Shown here one piece after another: positions 8,408 to 14,960 of a stretch of DNA of 20,268 bases (position 1 is the stretch's first letter; every line of letters begins with the position of its first letter). The DNA comes from an uncultured Clostridia bacterium. GTDB taxonomy: Bacteria > Bacillota > Clostridia > Lachnospirales > CAMVHY01. The stretch is taken from positions 1 to 20,268 of the forward strand of contig CAMKTI010000016.1 of NCBI GenBank assembly GCA_946415665.1, in the 5' to 3' direction. A program made the translations under genes and the position numbers. A model generated the notes under the pieces. It saw only the letters and a program-made list of their open reading frames with translations. It had not been told where the DNA came from and made no database searches.

Positions 8408-9187
8408 TTACTCCCGTGGTTCGTTAATGCGTAATCTATCAAATTCAAGACCATCTGGAAAATTATCTCGTATAGGAACTATATTTAAATTTGATTTTTC
8501 TTTATCAAACGGTCTAGCTACTATAAGCAAATACCAATTGTGATCATTTTTAGTAAATACATGTTTGTTATTCTCGAGGAGTATTTTTTCTTCTTCATAC
8601 CCATTTTGATTTTCTTCTTTTCTAGATCTTACCTGAACATAATACGTTGCACTATCTTTTATAGTTGTGGCACACTTATAAGAACCAAAAAGCCACGCCA
8701 CGAGTAAAACTACTGCAATAATTTTTAAAACCAACAAATTCAACACTATACCGACTGCTAAACCGGCAACTCCACAAATAAATGTTAAAAGAAAAAGGAA
8801 TGCCCAAAATCTATCCCATTTTGTTATACGACCACTATAATTATCAGCATTCGTTCTTGCTACATAACCACTGCTACTAACGCTACCATACATATTATTA
8901 TTATTGCTATTATCATCGTTCACCGTCTCTGCACTGGATGTTTTTGCTTTCAATTTTTTCAAGTTTAGTTCTATATCATTATTAGACCTGTTGGTTTCAA
9001 AAAATGCACACTTAAAACACATAATAAATGGAGATACAAACATATTATATATAAATAATTTTTTTGAATACGAATCACGTAGATTGTCACCATCTTCATC
9101 TTTAAAAAGCTCGTGACATTCTATCGGTTCATTTTTTTTCTCCAGTGAATTTAATTTTTCAGCTCCATACTCTATGTTTTTTTTCAT
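8408..9187 (-). CDS. Two-helix membrane protein with soluble flanks, unknown
   Basis: The 259-residue protein has a charged N-terminal part with a moderately hydrophobic Cys-containing stretch (about 44-63, MFVSPFIMCFKCAFF). A polar Ser/Asn-rich linker follows (about 84-120). Two adjacent helices (about 128-150 and 151-168) meet at a short Asn-containing turn. The cytosolic or external C-terminal domain of about 90 residues has YYVQVRSRK, HNWYLLIVARPFD and a charged end. The ATG is preceded by GGAGGG at 7 nt. Transcription probably starts near 9340 from the promoter at 9346-9374, so the leader contains the 16-bp repeat array. No family is recognised. The two-helix block resembles a single unit of the four-unit membrane proteins in this window, but that is only a general likeness. 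Confidence 0.75.
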   Translation of the reverse strand: MKKNIEYGAEKLNSLEKKNEPIECHELFKDEDGDNLRDSYSKKLFIYNMFVSPFIMCFKCAFFETNRSNNDIELNLKKLKAKTSSAETVNDDNSNNNNMYGSVSSSGYVARTNADNYSGRITKWDRFWAFLFLLTFICGVAGLAVGIVLNLLVLKIIAVVLLVAWLFGSYKCATTIKDSATYYVQVRSRKEENQNGYEEEKILLENNKHVFTKNDHNWYLLIVARPFDKEKSNLNIVPIRDNFPDGLEFDRLRINEPRE

Positions 9188-9240
9188 CCTACTTCCCTCC
9201 TATAATTTTGATCAAATAAAAAAGATCAAATAAAAAAAAT

Positions 9241-9342
9241 GACGTCAACAAATACCGACGTCAACAAATACCGACGTCAATAAATACCGACGTCAATAAA
9301 TACCGACGTCAATAAATACCGACGTCAATAAATATCTCCGTC
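9241..9342. repeat. 16-bp tandem repeat array in a 5' leader
   Basis: On the plus strand the unit GACGTCAAYAAATACC repeats five times in full (9241-9320), followed by a sixth copy lacking its last two bases (9321-9334) and a degenerate end (to 9342). The two copies nearest the gene carry C at position 9, the rest T. Each unit holds the palindrome GACGTC. On the coding (minus) strand each unit also gives a -35-like TTGACG every 16 bp. The array begins at about the predicted transcription start of the 8408-9187 gene and fills most of its leader. Confidence 0.95.
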
Positions 9343-9345
9343 TTC

Positions 9346-9374
9346 ACTTTACCAAAAAAATTTTTACTTGTCAA
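9346..9374 (-). promoter_or_regulatory. Sigma-A promoter for the two-helix membrane protein gene
   Basis: On the minus strand TTGACA (9374-9369), a 17-bp spacer and TAAAGT (9351-9346) predict a start at about 9339-9340. That is the first base of the repeat array. The leader to the ATG would be about 150 nt. Confidence 0.72.
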
Positions 9375-9424
9375 GATTTTTTTTGTAAAAAAAATATTTT
9401 TTTGCCAAAAAGTTTATCTGCACA

Positions 9425-9479
9425 CAAAAAAATCTAAGTTAAAAAATAAAAGAAAGCAAAAAAAAGCAATCTTAACTTA
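9425..9479 (-). terminator. Probable terminator of lemA
   Basis: Read on the minus strand, TAAGTTAA (9479-9472) pairs with TTAACTTA (9442-9435) across a 29-nt loop and is followed by GATTTTTTT. A smaller hairpin (AAAAGAT/ATCTTTT, 9488-9510) lies between it and the lemA stop. The loop is long, so strength is uncertain. Confidence 0.5.
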
Positions 9480-9557
9480 ATGGCATTAAAAGATAGGCTT
9501 TCAATCTTTTTTTATAAAAACTAAATTTTAATTTGTTTTGTTTTAGAAATTCAGCAC

Positions 9558-10106
9558 TTAATTTTCGCTTTTGTTTTTTTTTTTTAAAGTAAACTCTAAC
9601 ATATCACTCTCTAAATATTTTATTTTATAGACACCAAAAAATCTAACATAAAATCTATTTGGATTCATTTGAACATAGCCATTATATTTTTTGACACACA
9701 TATTATAACTTTTAAACGCATTAATTAATCTCATTTCAATTCTAGATAGTTGATTTTTAAATTCACGGACTGAAATGCTTTGATTTAAATCAGGATGATT
9801 TTCAAGTGCCAAAAAAAATGACCTTAAAGCAGAATTTAATTGTCTGTTTGATCTTGTAATCTCTGAAATCGTTTCGGCTCTCAAATAATTATTTCTTGCC
9901 CGCATGATATCTTCCAAATGATTTTTTTCTTTAATATCAACGTTTTGAAAGATATTTTTTAAATCTAACATTAAATCAAAACGATTTTCGATTTGTTTAT
10001 TAGCATTTGCCCACGCCTTTTCCATATCTTTTTTTCCAACCAGCATTTTATCAAAATTGAGAAATAAATATCCTAAGACAATCCCAATCAAAAATAAAAA
10101 ATTCAT
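9558..10106 (-). CDS. lemA: LemA family membrane-anchored protein
   Basis: The 182-residue protein has a short outside N-terminus, one helix (about 3-19) and a long helical domain with the LemA pattern. Visible are KKDMEKAWANANKQIENRFDLMLDL (split by position: 25-49), then IMRARNNY near 67, SALRSFFLALENHPDL near 92-107, a conserved E near 124, and SYNMCVKKYNGYVQMNP near 133-149. Length matches LemA (about 180-190). The family's role is not settled; in other bacteria members are linked to membrane or stress responses and, with TPM proteins, to membrane quality control. The start ATG at 10106 has only a weak GGGTGAAAG-type site. A possible 27-residue membrane peptide lies 39 nt upstream. No TPM-domain partner is adjacent. 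Confidence 0.87.
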   Translation of the reverse strand: MNFLFLIGIVLGYLFLNFDKMLVGKKDMEKAWANANKQIENRFDLMLDLKNIFQNVDIKEKNHLEDIMRARNNYLRAETISEITRSNRQLNSALRSFFLALENHPDLNQSISVREFKNQLSRIEMRLINAFKSYNMCVKKYNGYVQMNPNRFYVRFFGVYKIKYLESDMLEFTLKKKNKSEN

Positions 10107-10145
10107 TTTAAATCTTTCACCCGAACTCTCACTAATTTTATATTT

Positions 10146-10229
10146 TTATAAAAAGAACAACTTTAATATGAGATAAAAAAATAATACTCCAAATATCGCT
10201 AAAATACCAATAAATACAATATCAATCAA
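10146..10229 (-). CDS. Possible 27-residue single-helix membrane peptide
   Basis: A TTG-initiated frame reads MIDIVFIGILAIFGVL and then FFYLILKLFFL, almost entirely one transmembrane helix. GGGGG (minus strand of 10243-10239) lies 9 nt before the TTG. It is 39 nt upstream of lemA and downstream of the candidate promoter at 10281-10309, so it could be co-transcribed. A start of TTG, an imperfect ribosome binding site and AT-rich DNA, which favours such hydrophobic frames, keep this tentative. Confidence 0.3.
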   Translation of the reverse strand: MIDIVFIGILAIFGVLFFYLILKLFFL

Positions 10230-10256
10230 AAAAGATAACCCCCAATATAAAAAAAA

Positions 10257-10323
10257 CTTAAACAGATTTATTTTAATACTTATTTAGTACATATAAAAAT
10301 TTGCTTCAACAGATTTATTTTAT
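10257..10323. repeat. Pair of 20-bp direct repeats upstream of lemA
   Basis: CTTAAACAGATTTATTTTAA (10257-10276) and CTTCAACAGATTTATTTTAT (10304-10323) match at 18 of 20 bases and are 47 bp apart. The second contains the -35 box of the candidate lemA promoter and the first lies just downstream of its expected start, so they could be regulator sites. Confidence 0.55.
10281..10309 (-). promoter_or_regulatory. Candidate promoter for lemA and the small membrane peptide
   Basis: On the minus strand TTGAAG (10309-10304), a 17-bp spacer and TAAATA (10286-10281). Moderate match only. Confidence 0.45.
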
Positions 10324-10384
10324 TTACAAATTATGTTTTGCTAAATAGTGTCTACATGAGAAAAAACAAAAAACAAAAAACAAA

Positions 10385-10536
10385 TCAAAACAACACAAAG
10401 ATACAATGCAAAAAAACAGAGGTAATGGAGGTATCAAGAGTTTCCCAGCATAACGAGCGACAATGCCACGCCAACGTTTAAAAGCCAAGAAAATATTCTC
10501 GATAACATGATGGAAACGATAAAGCCTTAACTTATA
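10385..10536 (-). pseudogene. IS5-family transposase remnant (C-terminal end)
   Basis: On the minus strand a frame starting after a stop at 10537 reads YKLRLYRFHHVI then ENIFLAFKRWRGIVARYA. This is the conserved C-terminal signature of IS5-type DDE transposases (R-H-V-x-E-N-x-F-x-L-K-R-W-R-G-I-A-T-R-Y-A-K). The Glu is the last member of the DDE triad. After ARYA a one-base frameshift near 10445 restores ETLDTSITSVFLHCIFVLF and a TGA stop at 10385-10387, which looks like the family's natural end. Upstream the frame is broken by a TAG and I see no further transposase match before the MATE gene. It lies directly after the stop of the MATE gene, in the same orientation. The element is dead; inverted repeats were not identified. 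Confidence 0.75.
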
Positions 10537-10655
10537 CTAACATTGGCAAAGGCAATTACAATTCAGTGGGGTAGTTGCATATCTCTACCTCATCACTTCT
10601 TTTTCTTTAGTCAATCTACTTTTATTTTATGTGAGCACTACCTAAAAATCAAACT

Positions 10656-12014
10656 TTATCTTTTATCACGTGTAACATTTGTTATCCATTTATCATTTTT
10701 TAGTCTAAAAAAACAAACGACAACTTTCACAACAACATCAGACCTTAAAGTAAAAAAAATCAATTCCAATGGTACGCGCAAAATAAATGCGAATAACACA
10801 CTAAACGGCAAAGATACAAGCCAAATCGCTAAAATATCAAGCCACATTACAAATTTTGTGTCTCCGCCGCCACGTAAAATTCCATTTATTGTTATGACAC
10901 TTATAGAATCCGTTAAAACTAAGAAAGATGTTATTGCCATAAAATTCATGGCTAATTTTCTAGTTTGTGGCGCCAAATTATAAAAATTAACCATCGGAGA
11001 TCGTAAGATAAAAAATATTAACCCTAGCACTGTACCAAAAACTATCGAGAAAAACAATAATGTTTCCGACATTTGTTTTGCATATTTTTTTTTCCCGGCA
11101 CCAATTTCATTTCCAACTAAAATTGCAGTTGCATTCGCAATCCCGGTTATAGCAACTGTAACAAACTGCTCGACTGCAGAACTTACGCTTGAAGCTGCAA
11201 CTGTTTGAGTGCCAAGTCTTCCAAGTATAACAGAAAAAGCTATTATTCCAATTCCCCAAATTAATTCATTTATAACAACTGGCATACCGTATTTGAAATA
11301 ATCTTTTAATAAAATTTTGTCCAACGCAAACATATCTCTAATTTTTAATTTAATTCTTTTATCGCAAACAAAAATATATATAACCATCGCTATCATTTCG
11401 AATAATCTCGAAATAAAAGTTGCAAGCGCTGCGCCTTCTATTTCCATTCTGGGAAAACCTAGCTTTCCAAATATTAATGCGTAATCCAAAATTACATTTA
11501 TCAAAAACGAAATTATATTTACATACAAAGTTACTTGTATTAATTTTAAGCTGCGCAAAACTAACAAAATCGCGTTACTTATTCCAAATAATAAATAGGT
11601 CCAGCCTATAATTTTTAAATATCTTTTGCCATTTAAAATTAATTCAGTTTCGTTTGTAAAAATTTGCATCACAAACTCAGGAAAAAAAATAATCCCAAAA
11701 GTAAATATTAGCGAAAAAAATAATGCAATCGCTAGTGTAATGGAAATAATTTTATTTATTGCATTAAAATCTTCTTTGCCATGATATTGTGAAATTAAAA
11801 TTGAACCGCCGCTTGCTAATCCGGAAATTATAATTGAAAACAAAAAAAACGGCTGATTTGCGAGATTAATAGCCGCTAAATAAATTTCTGATGCTTTTCC
11901 AACCATAATGTTATCAACAAGATTTAAACCATTTTTTATTAAATCTTGAAGCGCCATTGGAATTGCAAGAGATAAAAGTGAAAACCAAAATGATTTTGTT
12001 TTTATTAGTTTCAA
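10656..12014 (-). CDS. MATE family multidrug/Na+ efflux transporter
   Basis: The 452-residue protein has about twelve helices in two MatE halves. Family features are visible: ALPMALQDLIKNGLNLVDN-type opening (about residues 17-36, here SLAIPMALQDL then NLVDNIMVG), GLASGGSILISQYHGKED near 65, and in the second half VTVAITGIANATAILVGNEIGAGK, with the conserved N-E-x-G-A-G. It ends with LRGGGDTKFVMWLDI and a final helix pair. Such proteins export cationic drugs or metabolites in exchange for Na+ or H+. The start is TTG at 12014, supported by GGAGG 7 nt upstream. A good promoter lies at 12048-12076. The IS5 remnant begins about 120 bp after the stop. The substrate cannot be told from sequence. 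Confidence 0.93.
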   Translation of the reverse strand: MKLIKTKSFWFSLLSLAIPMALQDLIKNGLNLVDNIMVGKASEIYLAAINLANQPFFLFSIIISGLASGGSILISQYHGKEDFNAINKIISITLAIALFFSLIFTFGIIFFPEFVMQIFTNETELILNGKRYLKIIGWTYLLFGISNAILLVLRSLKLIQVTLYVNIISFLINVILDYALIFGKLGFPRMEIEGAALATFISRLFEMIAMVIYIFVCDKRIKLKIRDMFALDKILLKDYFKYGMPVVINELIWGIGIIAFSVILGRLGTQTVAASSVSSAVEQFVTVAITGIANATAILVGNEIGAGKKKYAKQMSETLLFFSIVFGTVLGLIFFILRSPMVNFYNLAPQTRKLAMNFMAITSFLVLTDSISVITINGILRGGGDTKFVMWLDILAIWLVSLPFSVLFAFILRVPLELIFFTLRSDVVVKVVVCFFRLKNDKWITNVTRDKR

Positions 12015-12047
12015 TTTAAAACCTCCAGTCTTAAAGTTTTGACTCGC

Positions 12048-12076
12048 ATGATATCAAAAAAAAATGGAGATGACAA
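12048..12076 (-). promoter_or_regulatory. Sigma-A promoter of the MATE gene
   Basis: On the minus strand TTGTCA (12076-12071), a 17-bp spacer and TATCAT (12053-12048) place the start near 12041. The -35 box overlaps the ribosome binding region of the divergent prepilin-like gene. Confidence 0.7.
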
Positions 12077-12082
12077 TTTTTC

Positions 12083-12583
12083 ATGACAAATAATAAATTT
12101 AAATTTAAAACCAAAAAGTTATTAAATGGATTTTCTTACTTAGAAATAATAATTTCTATGGTATTAATTAGTGTTTTTATTTTGGGCACAATAAATATTT
12201 TTGCTATTGCACGAAAAAAATATAACTTTGCTCACGAAAATTATTTTGTTGACGTAACATTAGACAATTTATTTAATGTAGTGAAATCTGAATTTGATTT
12301 AAATAATTCAATTTTAAATCTCGACTGTAAACAAAAATATTTTTATCCGGATAAATTTAATTTTGTAATTAGATTAAATAAGTTTGATGCGGATATGTGT
12401 TTGCGAAATAATTTTGAGATTTTAAATCCAAACAGCGAAAATATTCAGCCATTGAAAATAAATTTGACTTGTGACAATCAAAATATATTTTCTGATAAAC
12501 ATGAAAATTATTTGTTGACAATAGATTTGTTTGACAAAGAACATAAATTTTTGAAATGTATTACAAGTTTGCTTTTTAAATAA
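12083..12583 (+). CDS. Orphan prepilin-like protein (type IV pilin N-methylation signal)
   Basis: The 166-residue protein has a class III signal: a basic leader (MTNNKFKFKTKKLLN) and then the cut-and-methylation motif G-FSYLE with Glu at +5, followed by a hydrophobic helix (IIISMVLISVFILG). A prepilin peptidase would cut after the Gly and the helix would pack into a pilus or pseudopilus. The rest (about 40-166) is a polar domain rich in Asn, Lys and Asp without a match I recognise. It could be a minor pilin, a secretion pseudopilin or a competence pseudopilin. No other pilus, pil, gsp or com gene is in the window. GGAGA lies 12-17 nt before the ATG, a longer spacing than usual. It is divergent from the MATE gene. 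Confidence 0.8.
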   Translation: MTNNKFKFKTKKLLNGFSYLEIIISMVLISVFILGTINIFAIARKKYNFAHENYFVDVTLDNLFNVVKSEFDLNNSILNLDCKQKYFYPDKFNFVIRLNKFDADMCLRNNFEILNPNSENIQPLKINLTCDNQNIFSDKHENYLLTIDLFDKEHKFLKCITSLLFK

Positions 12584-12616
12584 AAAAATCTCGAGAATAA
12601 TTATTTTTCCCCGAGA
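12582..12616 (-). terminator. Minus-strand terminator-like hairpin
   Basis: On the minus strand TCTCGGGGA (12616-12608) pairs with the TTCTCGAGA ending at 12589 through nine pairs, two of them G-U, followed by seven T. On the plus strand the G-U pairs become A-C mismatches and no T tract follows, so it fits minus-strand transcription better. No minus-strand gene is recognised upstream of it. Confidence 0.5.
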
Positions 12617-13013
12617 CTTCTCCATATTAACTTATGCATTATTTGTGTTAAAAAAATTTATGGCTTATCTAATTATCTATTTTACATAACAAAATCATGT
12701 TAAAACCAAGTTTTTTTTCAATTTATTACATGGTTATTTTTTTGACTTTTAAAGTACTTATCACAAACGATTTATTATTTTTTAATTCAAAAAACACATT
12801 TTTTCTTTTTCTCATAAAAAAATATTGCTAATAAAAATAAAAAAGCGCATAACACAGTTTTATTTTTTTTTTCTCGCTAAAAAAATTTTTAAATTTTAGG
12901 GTTAAAATATTAACCTTGTGTTTAAATTCAAAAACAAACTTTCTCAAACCTTTTTTATTAAGATGATTTACGAGCCCTCACAAAAAAAATCAAAAAAAAT
13001 AATTTAAAACACT
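12617..13013. other. AT-rich gap with one palindrome
   Basis: No gene is recognised here on either strand. The only clear feature is a palindrome, GGTTAA-AATA-TTAACC (12900-12915), about 100 bp upstream of the promoter at 13014, a possible operator. Long A and T tracts fill the rest. Confidence 0.5.
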
Positions 13014-13042
13014 TGACACGCGTTATTTTTTGTTTTAAAATA
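13014..13042 (+). promoter_or_regulatory. Near-consensus sigma-A promoter
   Basis: TTGACA (13014-13019), a 17-bp spacer and TAAAAT (13037-13042) predict a start near 13049-13051, giving a leader of about 390 nt before the ATG at 13441. Confidence 0.8.
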
Positions 13043-13050
13043 AAAATAAG

Positions 13051-13195
13051 TGGATTTAATTTCAATTTGGATAATATGTACTGGATGATATATAATTGAA
13101 AAATCCACGAGTTGGTTGTTAAATTGATTTGAAAAATGTTTTTTGTTATTATGATGGAAGAAAACGTTATGCTACAAATAAACTGTTTTCAAATC
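13051..13195 (+). promoter_or_regulatory. Structured 5' leader of the 13441 gene
   Basis: At the predicted first base the RNA can form a long hairpin: GTGGATTT (13051-13058) with AAATCCAC (13102-13109), continued by TTCAATT (13062-13068) with AATTGAA (13095-13101) and a three-base bulge. A second perfect 10-bp stem pairs GATTTGAAAA (13127-13136) with TTTTCAAATC (13186-13195). From 13196 to 13440 there are two ribosome-binding-like purine runs (13211-13217 and 13231-13238) without a convincing ORF. It matches no riboswitch class I know, and no terminator hairpin or sequestered binding site is obvious. Confidence 0.5.
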
Positions 13196-13440
13196 GACAA
13201 AAATTAATACGGAGGGGTGTTAGAAAGCAAAGAGGGAGAAATTATTGAGAGTTTAAGATAAGTTTTGTAGTGGATTCATTTAGAGACTTTTTTGGCAGTT
13301 GAGAATTTAATTTTTGATAAGTTTAAAGAGTATGACATGCTAAGAGAGTGCTGTTGTTTTAAATTATATTAAGTTTGTTTTTTATTTTGTTGCATGTATT
13401 TTTTTGCAGTTTTTGTTTATATAAAGGAGATTGAGTTCTA

Positions 13441-14745
13441 ATGCAGGAAGAAAATAATAAGCCAAAGATAGAGATTATTAATACAAATATTCATGATAAG
13501 ACAAATATTATTAAGGAAGAGGAAAAGGAAAAGGAAAAGGAAGAGGTTATTATTCAGAGTAATAGTTTTGAAAATGCTAATCCATCAAACGATAACAAAG
13601 AAAAAGAAAAAGGTAGTTTTCATTTTGATTGGAGAGATTTTTTTGATGCACGATGGAAAAAAAACATAGCGCGTGTACCGGAAGTAGCGTTATATTTCGG
13701 TTTTACTGTACTTTCTGTGATTTTTGCATTATGTGTAACATCTGCACCGATCTTATCAGTAGGTGGTATTGGTTTAGCGGTAGTTTTTGGTTTGCGCGCT
13801 ACGGATGAAATACTGAGATTTTTTGCGAAGAATAAAGTGTCAGAACGAGAAGGTGGAGAAGAAGAAAAAGAAGAAGAAGAAAGCAAGTTATTAGAAAGAT
13901 TTAGTTGGAGGAAACCCGGTTTTTTCAGATTTATATCTTATATTTTGCTCGGGTTTGCTTTGATATTATTGGGTGTTGCTTTATTTGCAGCGCCAGCGTC
14001 TTTTTTGGGAGTACTTGCTGGATTAGGTGTTCCGATTAAAATTAGTGCAATAGCTGCAGGTGTATTTTTTCTTGCAAAGGGTGTCATAAGGCGTTTGGAT
14101 CCTCGAGAATTATCAGGAGTTCTAGGAGGTATTGTAGGTAATATATTAAACCTTGTATTGTATGGAGCGTGTACAGCATTAGGAATTGCAGCGGCGGTGC
14201 TTGGCGGATTTGGTTTTATGCCGATTGTTTTTGCAGCAGTTTTTGGTTCGCGCATGGTGGCTTCGGGGGTGTATTTGTATAGTAATTTCATGAACGTGAA
14301 TTCAGAAGATAATCAGGCAATGGAGCAAAAGAAGCGAATATTAAAAGTTGCTAAATCTTTGGAAACTGCATCTCTGGGAATAATGTGTTTGAGTTTATTG
14401 ATTGGTGGAATTGCATTCGCGCCGGCATTGATTAACGCTCTTGGTTTGACGGTAGCATCTCTTTCGTCTGTCAAGGCTGCATCAATTATTATGGGAGTTT
14501 TGTTTGGGCTAAGAGCATTATCCAAATTTCTTGTTGGAAACATGTTATTTAATGAGGATATGACCTTAGAGGGTGCGTTTGTACCGGTATTTGGTACAGC
14601 TAAGGAAACAAAAACTGTAAACGACGAAAGTCTAAAAGATCAAGATCAATCTGGCAATAAAAATACGTTGCCCAATATGAATCAAGACGGAGAAAAAAAT
14701 AATGATAATAAAGAACAAAATAATAATGATGATGGTCTAAAATAG
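13441..14745 (+). CDS. Multi-helix membrane protein with four two-helix units and charged ends
   Basis: The 434-residue protein has a soluble N-terminus with a Lys/Glu run (about 25-37) and then four hydrophobic units at about residues 81-128, 164-216, 234-284 and 306-366. Each has two helices around an AP or GF-MP turn (SAPILS, FAAPAS, GFMPI, FAPAL) and ends with a G-L-R-A- or A-K-G-like segment (GLRATDEI, FLAKGVIRRL, GSRMVASGVYL, FGLRALSKFL). An acidic linker (about 136-150) lies between units one and two, and a hydrophilic Asn/Asp-rich tail follows 385. The plan matches the 2-1024 protein, so this is probably a paralogue. The ATG follows AAGGAGA at about 10 nt. Base composition appears higher in G and C than the neighbouring genes. 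It ends with the only TAG stop among intact genes here. Function unknown. Confidence 0.83.
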   Translation: MQEENNKPKIEIINTNIHDKTNIIKEEEKEKEKEEVIIQSNSFENANPSNDNKEKEKGSFHFDWRDFFDARWKKNIARVPEVALYFGFTVLSVIFALCVTSAPILSVGGIGLAVVFGLRATDEILRFFAKNKVSEREGGEEEKEEEESKLLERFSWRKPGFFRFISYILLGFALILLGVALFAAPASFLGVLAGLGVPIKISAIAAGVFFLAKGVIRRLDPRELSGVLGGIVGNILNLVLYGACTALGIAAAVLGGFGFMPIVFAAVFGSRMVASGVYLYSNFMNVNSEDNQAMEQKKRILKVAKSLETASLGIMCLSLLIGGIAFAPALINALGLTVASLSSVKAASIIMGVLFGLRALSKFLVGNMLFNEDMTLEGAFVPVFGTAKETKTVNDESLKDQDQSGNKNTLPNMNQDGEKNNDNKEQNNNDDGLK

Positions 14746-14842
14746 TCTAGAGGATATTTAGGGAAACCCATAAAACCCATTACAATAACCATGAAGTGAA
14801 ATTGAATAATTGAATTAAAGAGTAATATAAAAATATTAAAGT

Positions 14843-14868
14843 CGGCGGCTTTGCCCGCCGTTTTTTTT
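14843..14868 (+). terminator. Strong intrinsic terminator
   Basis: CGGCGG (14843-14848) pairs with CCGCCG (14855-14860) across a six-base loop, followed by eight T. It is the most GC-rich hairpin in the window and ends the 13441 gene. Confidence 0.93.
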
Positions 14869-14960
14869 CTGCAAAAAAAAGATTTTGTTGATAAATAAAA
14901 TTTTGTGTGGAAAAATAATAATCTAAATGAAGAGATAAAATTTTTAGGAGGTTGTTTTTT

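Noticed and set aside
9241..9342. 16-bp tandem array considered as a CRISPR
   Set aside because: Units are contiguous with no unique spacers, and no cas genes are near.
9241..9342. Repeats considered as a DnaA-box or plasmid iteron origin
   Set aside because: The unit does not resemble TTATCCACA, and no replication initiator gene is near; the position in a leader fits better.
12422..12625. 67-codon minus-strand frame across the end of the prepilin gene
   Set aside because: It overlaps a gene with a clear signal, contains the hairpin at 12589-12616, has no good ribosome binding site and looks like a shadow of the other strand.
13211..13255. Possible leader peptide after the GGAGGGG at 13211
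   Set aside because: The only start (GTG) is directly next to the purine run, too close for use, and the frame is 14 codons.
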